This document shows, piece after piece, positions 59,807-64,000 of a stretch of 64,000 bases of DNA. This DNA comes from JANQPA01 sp964548175 (GTDB lineage: Bacteria > Bacteroidota > Bacteroidia > Chitinophagales > Saprospiraceae). The DNA is taken from assembly GCA_964548175.1 (NCBI GenBank), contig CAZJQS010000002.1:115446-179445 (forward strand), read 5' to 3'. The position numbers and the translations under genes were made by a program. Within the stretch, counting starts at the first letter, position 1; the number at the start of each line of letters is the position of its first letter. A model generated the notes under the pieces. It worked only from the letters and a program-made list of their open reading frames with translations, did not search any database and was not told the origin of the DNA.

Positions 59807-59922
59807 TGGAAATGTTATTATTAGAAGTAACTCAACAGGAAATCATGTACTTTCTGGCGGGATCCCTGGTTGGGGTCGTTATCTTGGTGGTTGGGAAAAG
59901 GATCATTAAGACCAGAAAGTAA
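59806..59922 (+). CDS. 38-residue single-helix membrane protein
   Basis: Starts in a TAATG overlap with the CNNM stop, so its translation should be coupled. Twelve polar residues, one helix of about 17 (YFLAGSLVGVVILVVG), then a basic end with KRIIKTRK. A strong terminator begins at its stop, so the CNNM transcript includes it. Function unknown; perhaps a small partner of the CNNM protein. Confidence 0.5.
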   Translation: MEMLLLEVTQQEIMYFLAGSLVGVVILVVGKRIIKTRK

Positions 59923-59959
59923 AAAAGTCTGCACCGGTTAAGCGGTGCAGACTTTTTTT
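59921..59959. terminator. Bidirectional terminator between CNNM and susD genes
   Basis: AGTCTGCACCG (59926-59936) and CGGTGCAGACT (59943-59953), loop 6. Seven T follow on the plus strand and the minus strand has six T, so it can end both the CNNM and the SusC-SusD transcript. Confidence 0.85.
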
Positions 59960-59977
59960 AATTATTCAGAAAAAAAC

Positions 59978-61630
59978 TTAAGGATTTTGATCCTGTGGAG
60001 TAATATTTGGGTTGGCGTCAATTTCTGCCTGAGGGATTTTGAAAACCCATAACGGATTAATAGAGGGTCTTTCTTGAAAAAATCCCGCTTGATACAAGGC
60101 CTCAGAAGCACCTGAGCCACCATCAGCGCCATGGTCTATGCCTTCATCCCATCTGATTTTATCAGTATACGTAAAGCCTTCGCCCCATAATTCAAGACGA
60201 CGTTGGAACTTGATATGATCCATCAATGCTTCCTGCGTATCAAATACAGTGACGTCATACTGACTATCGCGTTCTTCGCCCAAAGGTCTCAGTGCTTCCT
60301 GAGCACCAGCAATGTCACCTAGCATTGCTTTAGCTTCTGCCTCAATGAGGTACATCTCTGAAGAACGCATATAAATGATGTCGTCCGGTTCTATACCTCC
60401 GGGAACTTTTTGTCTCAATTTCACATGCATGTAAGGGTGAGCGTTGTGAGCTGATGTCCAACCCCATTCAGCTTCAAGAGCTCTTCTTGCTGCAATAAAT
60501 TCTTCCTGAGTAGAATATAACGGATTGGTATTATTAGCCCAACCACCCATTCCATTTGCTGCAGAAGTATTGGTGTTTGGTGCATCGATCAAAAACATAT
60601 CCTTCCGATAGTCCGAATCTGGAATCGCATCGATCAACCTCCTATCCGCAATTTTTGGATTGTTCCTATTTTGACTTCCGTTAAATGTGTTGGAGGCAAG
60701 GTAAAAGTAAGAACGGAAAAATGTGGTTTCCGTTCCTATCACGTTACTTCCCCATATTACTTCTGGAAGAAGTGTCGTGTTAAATCCAGATTTCCAATCC
60801 TCTTCACCCATAATCGGATAATTCTGACGAGCCAGTACAGCTTCTGATGCAGCAGTTTCCCAGTCTCCTGTATTTAAAGCCATTCTGGCTTTAAGCCCAT
60901 GCGCCACATCAATATTGAGATTTGCTTTATGAAAAGCGCTACCCGTTGGCCTGGGTGCGGCATTCGCAAAAACACTGATGGCAGCATCCAGATCTGAAGC
61001 GATCTGATCGTAAACTTCCTGAACCGTTGAACGAGGTGCGCTGGTAAAAGGAGCTTCAGAAGCAAATAATAAGGGCACTCCCGGATCAGAGCTTGGGTTA
61101 CCTATTAAATACCCTTTTGCGAAATGCTGTACAAGTGACATATAAGCATAAGCTCTGTAGGTATAGGCCTGACCAACAATATTGAGCAATCCCGCTGTCT
61201 CAGGTAAATCACCTTCATTATACCTGTTGATGATAGAATTGGCGTTAGCTATAATATTGTAACGATGATACCAAAGTATTTCAGTAGTCAATGAAGTCTC
61301 ATCCGTATGCTGCGTCCATTGTGCAACATCTCTCCAATTCAGGTTGTTAGCATTGGCACTGTGGATCAGCGTTCCGCCGATATTGTCACCCATGGGCACC
61401 CAATAGTGTTCATTGGCCCTGGCTGTATTACCACCTGGCAGTACGGTTTGTGATTGTGAATACATTGCACGATGCATCCCATTTATAATAAGGTTCATAT
61501 TGGCCTCAGTAGCGAGAGCATCAGCCGAAGAAATGGCATCTGTTGGTGTTGTTTCCAAAAAATCTTCATTACAGGAAGATATTATGAACACTACACAGAT
61601 GAATAATAAATATTTAATATTTCGAAACAT
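59978..61630 (-). CDS. SusD/RagB-family nutrient-binding lipoprotein
   Basis: 550 residues. Lipobox ISSC (C20), followed by NEDFLETTPTDAIS, standard for SusD. TPR-like helices with GQAYTYRAYAYMSLVQHFAKGYL and AEAKAMLGDIAGAQEAL and the RRLELWGEGFTYTDKIRW near the C terminus. Caps its SusC transporter and binds the ligand, generally a glycan or its fragments. Starts 11 bp after the susC-like gene. No glycoside hydrolase lies within the window beside it. Confidence 0.95.
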   Translation of the reverse strand: MFRNIKYLLFICVVFIISSCNEDFLETTPTDAISSADALATEANMNLIINGMHRAMYSQSQTVLPGGNTARANEHYWVPMGDNIGGTLIHSANANNLNWRDVAQWTQHTDETSLTTEILWYHRYNIIANANSIINRYNEGDLPETAGLLNIVGQAYTYRAYAYMSLVQHFAKGYLIGNPSSDPGVPLLFASEAPFTSAPRSTVQEVYDQIASDLDAAISVFANAAPRPTGSAFHKANLNIDVAHGLKARMALNTGDWETAASEAVLARQNYPIMGEEDWKSGFNTTLLPEVIWGSNVIGTETTFFRSYFYLASNTFNGSQNRNNPKIADRRLIDAIPDSDYRKDMFLIDAPNTNTSAANGMGGWANNTNPLYSTQEEFIAARRALEAEWGWTSAHNAHPYMHVKLRQKVPGGIEPDDIIYMRSSEMYLIEAEAKAMLGDIAGAQEALRPLGEERDSQYDVTVFDTQEALMDHIKFQRRLELWGEGFTYTDKIRWDEGIDHGADGGSGASEALYQAGFFQERPSINPLWVFKIPQAEIDANPNITPQDQNP

Positions 61631-61641
61631 GGTTGATTATT

Positions 61642-63999
61642 TTAGAAGTTTGCATTCAAGCTAAAAGTTACAATTCGCGCCGGATTAAAATCATCCCCAG
61701 GGGAAGTTCCCGCCAGGTTGTACTGAGGATCCAAACCAGGCCTTGCACTCTGCAAGAAGAGGTTTTCTCCCGTTACTGACAATCTTAAATTTTCCACTCC
61801 GAGCTTTCTTGAAAGATTATTGTCAAATGTATATCCCAGGTTGACATTCCTCAAAGCCCAGAATGAAGCATCTGTTAAAAACCTGGTGGACTGGGTCCTG
61901 ACAAGATTAACATTACCGTTTTCTAATCTTGGCACATCCGTTATATCGCCTGGTTGACGCCATGCATTCAAAATGTCAGGGTGAAGTGAACGTCCGTAGG
62001 AGCTACTTAGCATCATGGCGGAATATCCATTGTCCAGTATTTCCCCTCCTAAGCCATAGGTAACTAAAACGTCTAATGAAAAGCCTTTGTAAAACAAGCG
62101 AGTAGAAACAGAGCCTAATACATCAGGGATGGAGCTGGCGCCGGTGTACGCTCTTTCGGTAGCCTGCCAGTCATTGGTCGTCAGGTGAACGCCGTTTTCA
62201 TCTAACACGGGAATACTATTACCGCTCTCATCTACATCATACAAGAAAAATAATTGATCTCCGTTGGCAGGATCAACTCCTGCAGTATGAAGCAAGAAGA
62301 AGTCATACCTGGATCTACCCTCATCCCAGCGCTGAGATCCATTGACAAATGGATCTGGTAAGCTGGTAATTTCATTATTAAAGGTAGAGGCCTGAAGCGT
62401 AAGACTCCACTGAAAATCACGAGTTGTGATGAAGTTACCCGTTAAACCCAACTCAACACCTGAGTTGTACATATCGCCGATATTAGTTGGAAATTCGTTC
62501 AATCCGTTGCTAAGTGCGATAGGCTGATTGTAAAGCAGGTCTGAAGAGTTTCTTCTGTAATACTCCAAAGAACCATCAAGGAAATTATTAAATAAGGTGA
62601 ACTCTACGGCCACATCAAAGCTTTCTATGGTTTCCCATTGCAAGGCGGCATTACCAATTTCTGACCAATAAATGGCCGGATTTCCTGCATTGGATGTTAA
62701 CGTATATCTAGGTTGAGATAAGAAGAAATCTCCTAAGTTGTCATTACCCACTTCCCCGTAGGAAGAACGCAGTTTCAATCGGTCTACAAAGGGTACGTTT
62801 GCCATGAATGGTTCCTGATCTATTCTCCAGGATGCCCCTACAGAATAAAAAGTACCCCATCTTGAATCTCTGCTAAATACGGATGAACCATCTCTTCTTG
62901 CAGAAACATTTATGTAATATTTGGAATCGAAATTGTAATTCACTCTGGCAAAATAGCCCTCAATTCTCTTTGCTGTACTAGAACCTCCCACACTTACCGG
63001 AGTAGCAAAGTTGTCGAATTCGAATATCCCTTCTGCCGTTTGATCAATTACCAAGGCCGTATTATCTGTGAAAGTTCTATCAAAACTTTCATGACCCAAA
63101 GTGATGTCCAGGTTATGTATGTTCTGAAAACTCTTTCTAAAATTCAGTAATTGGTTGAAGTTCTCCACCTGTCTTCTAAACCTTTGCTCGAAATATCTTC
63201 CGGTTGGCTGAGCGTCTCCGATGATATTATTCTCATACTCTTTGGTGAGTCCTTCGTTAATGTCTCTACCATAATTCAATCTCACATTCAAACCTTCCAA
63301 TAATTCAAAATCGGCGTAAAATCTAAAGCCATAGGTGTTATCTCTATTGCGTTCATCATTCAAAAGAAGCTCCTGAAGGGCATGTCTTCCCTGATTAATA
63401 GGTCTGGAACCTATATTAAACTCAGGAAATCCTTCTCCATTGTCGAATACAGGGTTGCCGGCTGCATCCCGAACCAGATTCCCCTGTAAGTCATTTACAT
63501 ATACCGGATAGATGGAACCAATATTTTTTGCAAACCCGAAAGGATTGACAATGCTACCGGTACCTGCTGAACTAGGACCTGATGAATTTGTGGTTGTAAT
63601 ATAGGCTGTACCTCCAACGGTTATCCCTTCTTTGACATCAAAGTCGGCAGTTAAACGGTTGGTTAAACGGTCAAATGCAGAAGTCACAACATATCCCTCT
63701 TCATCCAGGTAGGAAGTTGAAAAGAAAACGCTGTGATTGTCACCACCACTGGATACATTGACATTGTAGTTTTGTCTTGTGGCGCTCTGTTCTAATACAT
63801 CGTACCAGTTCAGGCTCTGATAAATTACGTTGGCATTAGGATTCAAACGGCCGTCCAAGCCTACTATCTGATCGTTAGGAACATCAAATGGATTGTAAGC
63901 CAGGTTATTGTAAATATTCGCAGATGCGAATGCAGGGTCTCCCCCTCCGGCGCTTGAATTTCTCAAAGCCTCCCACATGGTTTCATAATATTGGCCTGG
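61642..63999 (-). CDS. SusC/RagA-type TonB-linked transporter, 5' end outside window
   Basis: About 785 residues of the C-terminal part; the frame stays open to the window edge (PGQYYETMWEALRNS). Barrel signatures: NYNVNVSSGGDNHSVFFSTSYLDEEGYV, YINVSARRDGSSVF, RLKLRSSYGEVGND and the last strand PARIVTFSLNANF. The signal peptide, carboxypeptidase-like domain and plug start lie outside. Forms the transport complex with SusD 11 bp downstream. Confidence 0.93.
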   Translation of the reverse strand, partial: PGQYYETMWEALRNSSAGGGDPAFASANIYNNLAYNPFDVPNDQIVGLDGRLNPNANVIYQSLNWYDVLEQSATRQNYNVNVSSGGDNHSVFFSTSYLDEEGYVVTSAFDRLTNRLTADFDVKEGITVGGTAYITTTNSSGPSSAGTGSIVNPFGFAKNIGSIYPVYVNDLQGNLVRDAAGNPVFDNGEGFPEFNIGSRPINQGRHALQELLLNDERNRDNTYGFRFYADFELLEGLNVRLNYGRDINEGLTKEYENNIIGDAQPTGRYFEQRFRRQVENFNQLLNFRKSFQNIHNLDITLGHESFDRTFTDNTALVIDQTAEGIFEFDNFATPVSVGGSSTAKRIEGYFARVNYNFDSKYYINVSARRDGSSVFSRDSRWGTFYSVGASWRIDQEPFMANVPFVDRLKLRSSYGEVGNDNLGDFFLSQPRYTLTSNAGNPAIYWSEIGNAALQWETIESFDVAVEFTLFNNFLDGSLEYYRRNSSDLLYNQPIALSNGLNEFPTNIGDMYNSGVELGLTGNFITTRDFQWSLTLQASTFNNEITSLPDPFVNGSQRWDEGRSRYDFFLLHTAGVDPANGDQLFFLYDVDESGNSIPVLDENGVHLTTNDWQATERAYTGASSIPDVLGSVSTRLFYKGFSLDVLVTYGLGGEILDNGYSAMMLSSSYGRSLHPDILNAWRQPGDITDVPRLENGNVNLVRTQSTRFLTDASFWALRNVNLGYTFDNNLSRKLGVENLRLSVTGENLFLQSARPGLDPQYNLAGTSPGDDFNPARIVTFSLNANF

Positions 64000-64000
64000 A

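Noticed and set aside
1..64000. tRNA or rRNA genes
   Set aside because: No cloverleaf with a TTCGA/TTCAA loop context or rRNA-like stretch was recognised by eye; a tRNA scan would settle it.

Overview
The window reads as a chromosomal segment of a Bacteroidota bacterium, most likely a Saprospiria-like (Lewinella/Haliscomenobacter type) organism. Reasons: a SusC/SusD pair, a FecI/FecR/STN-TonB signalling cassette, several TonB receptors with carboxypeptidase-like N-domains, many short secreted proteins and lipoproteins with Bacteroidota-style signals, near absence of Shine-Dalgarno sequences, and a few promoters fitting the TTG-N17-23-TAnnTTTG consensus. Genes are densely packed; no tRNA, rRNA, CRISPR array or intact transposase was seen. 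An assembly gap of 100 N lies at 6235-6334.

Layout. 0-12.4 kb: a DUF853/YjgR ATPase cut by the left edge, a secreted thioredoxin-like protein, RibD, an AP2/degenerate-HNH DNA-binding protein, MnmD, a tiny lipoprotein, PdhB, the C-terminal part of a TauE/SafE permease next to the gap, a small membrane protein, a large TPR-TlpA thiol protein, and a CsgG-like/TPR/antiporter run. 12.6-13.9 kb: a decayed patch holding a sigma factor interrupted by an in-frame TAG, a very short anti-sigma-like ORF and the C-terminal remnant of a serine hydrolase. 14-15.6 kb: an M50/CBS protease and a membrane protein. 15.7-23.1 kb: an SDR gene 21 bp ahead of a complete N-ATPase operon, atpD-C-Q-R-B-E-F-A-G, the alternative rotary ATPase type with a b-delta fusion and no separate delta gene. 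23.1-27.2 kb: PpsA with a small membrane protein, then a tandem DUF2911 protein.

27.3-35.6 kb: a Cys-rich secreted protein and a TonB receptor separated by a 90-bp tandem repeat; a lipoprotein with three exact 75-residue Cys-bounded repeats; divergent from it, an ECF sigma, FecR anti-sigma and STN TonB receptor cassette. 35.6-39.7 kb: an Asp/Asn hydroxylase-like dioxygenase coupled to a HEAGH protein, an M1 peptidase and a PA0069-type radical SAM protein. 39.9-46.3 kb: a TRAP binding protein, a lipoprotein six-hairpin glycosidase with a C-terminal carbohydrate-binding module, a secreted protein and a serine hydrolase. 46.3-52.1 kb: hutH-hutU-hutI-hutG on the minus strand, a complete histidine-to-glutamate route. 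52.2-59.9 kb: a TapB-like protein, TRAP permeases DctQM (12 kb from the binding protein), a membrane-anchored glucosaminidase divergent from a GlcNAc-kinase-like gene plus pfkA, an OmpA lipoprotein, a CNNM/CBS protein and an unlisted 38-residue membrane protein. 60-64 kb: a SusD/SusC pair, SusC cut by the right edge.

The points most worth checking are the N-ATPase operon, the three-repeat lipoprotein facing a FecIR system, the dioxygenase/HEAGH pair, the AP2 protein that lost its HNH histidine, several intergenic repeat families, and the decayed sigma locus.
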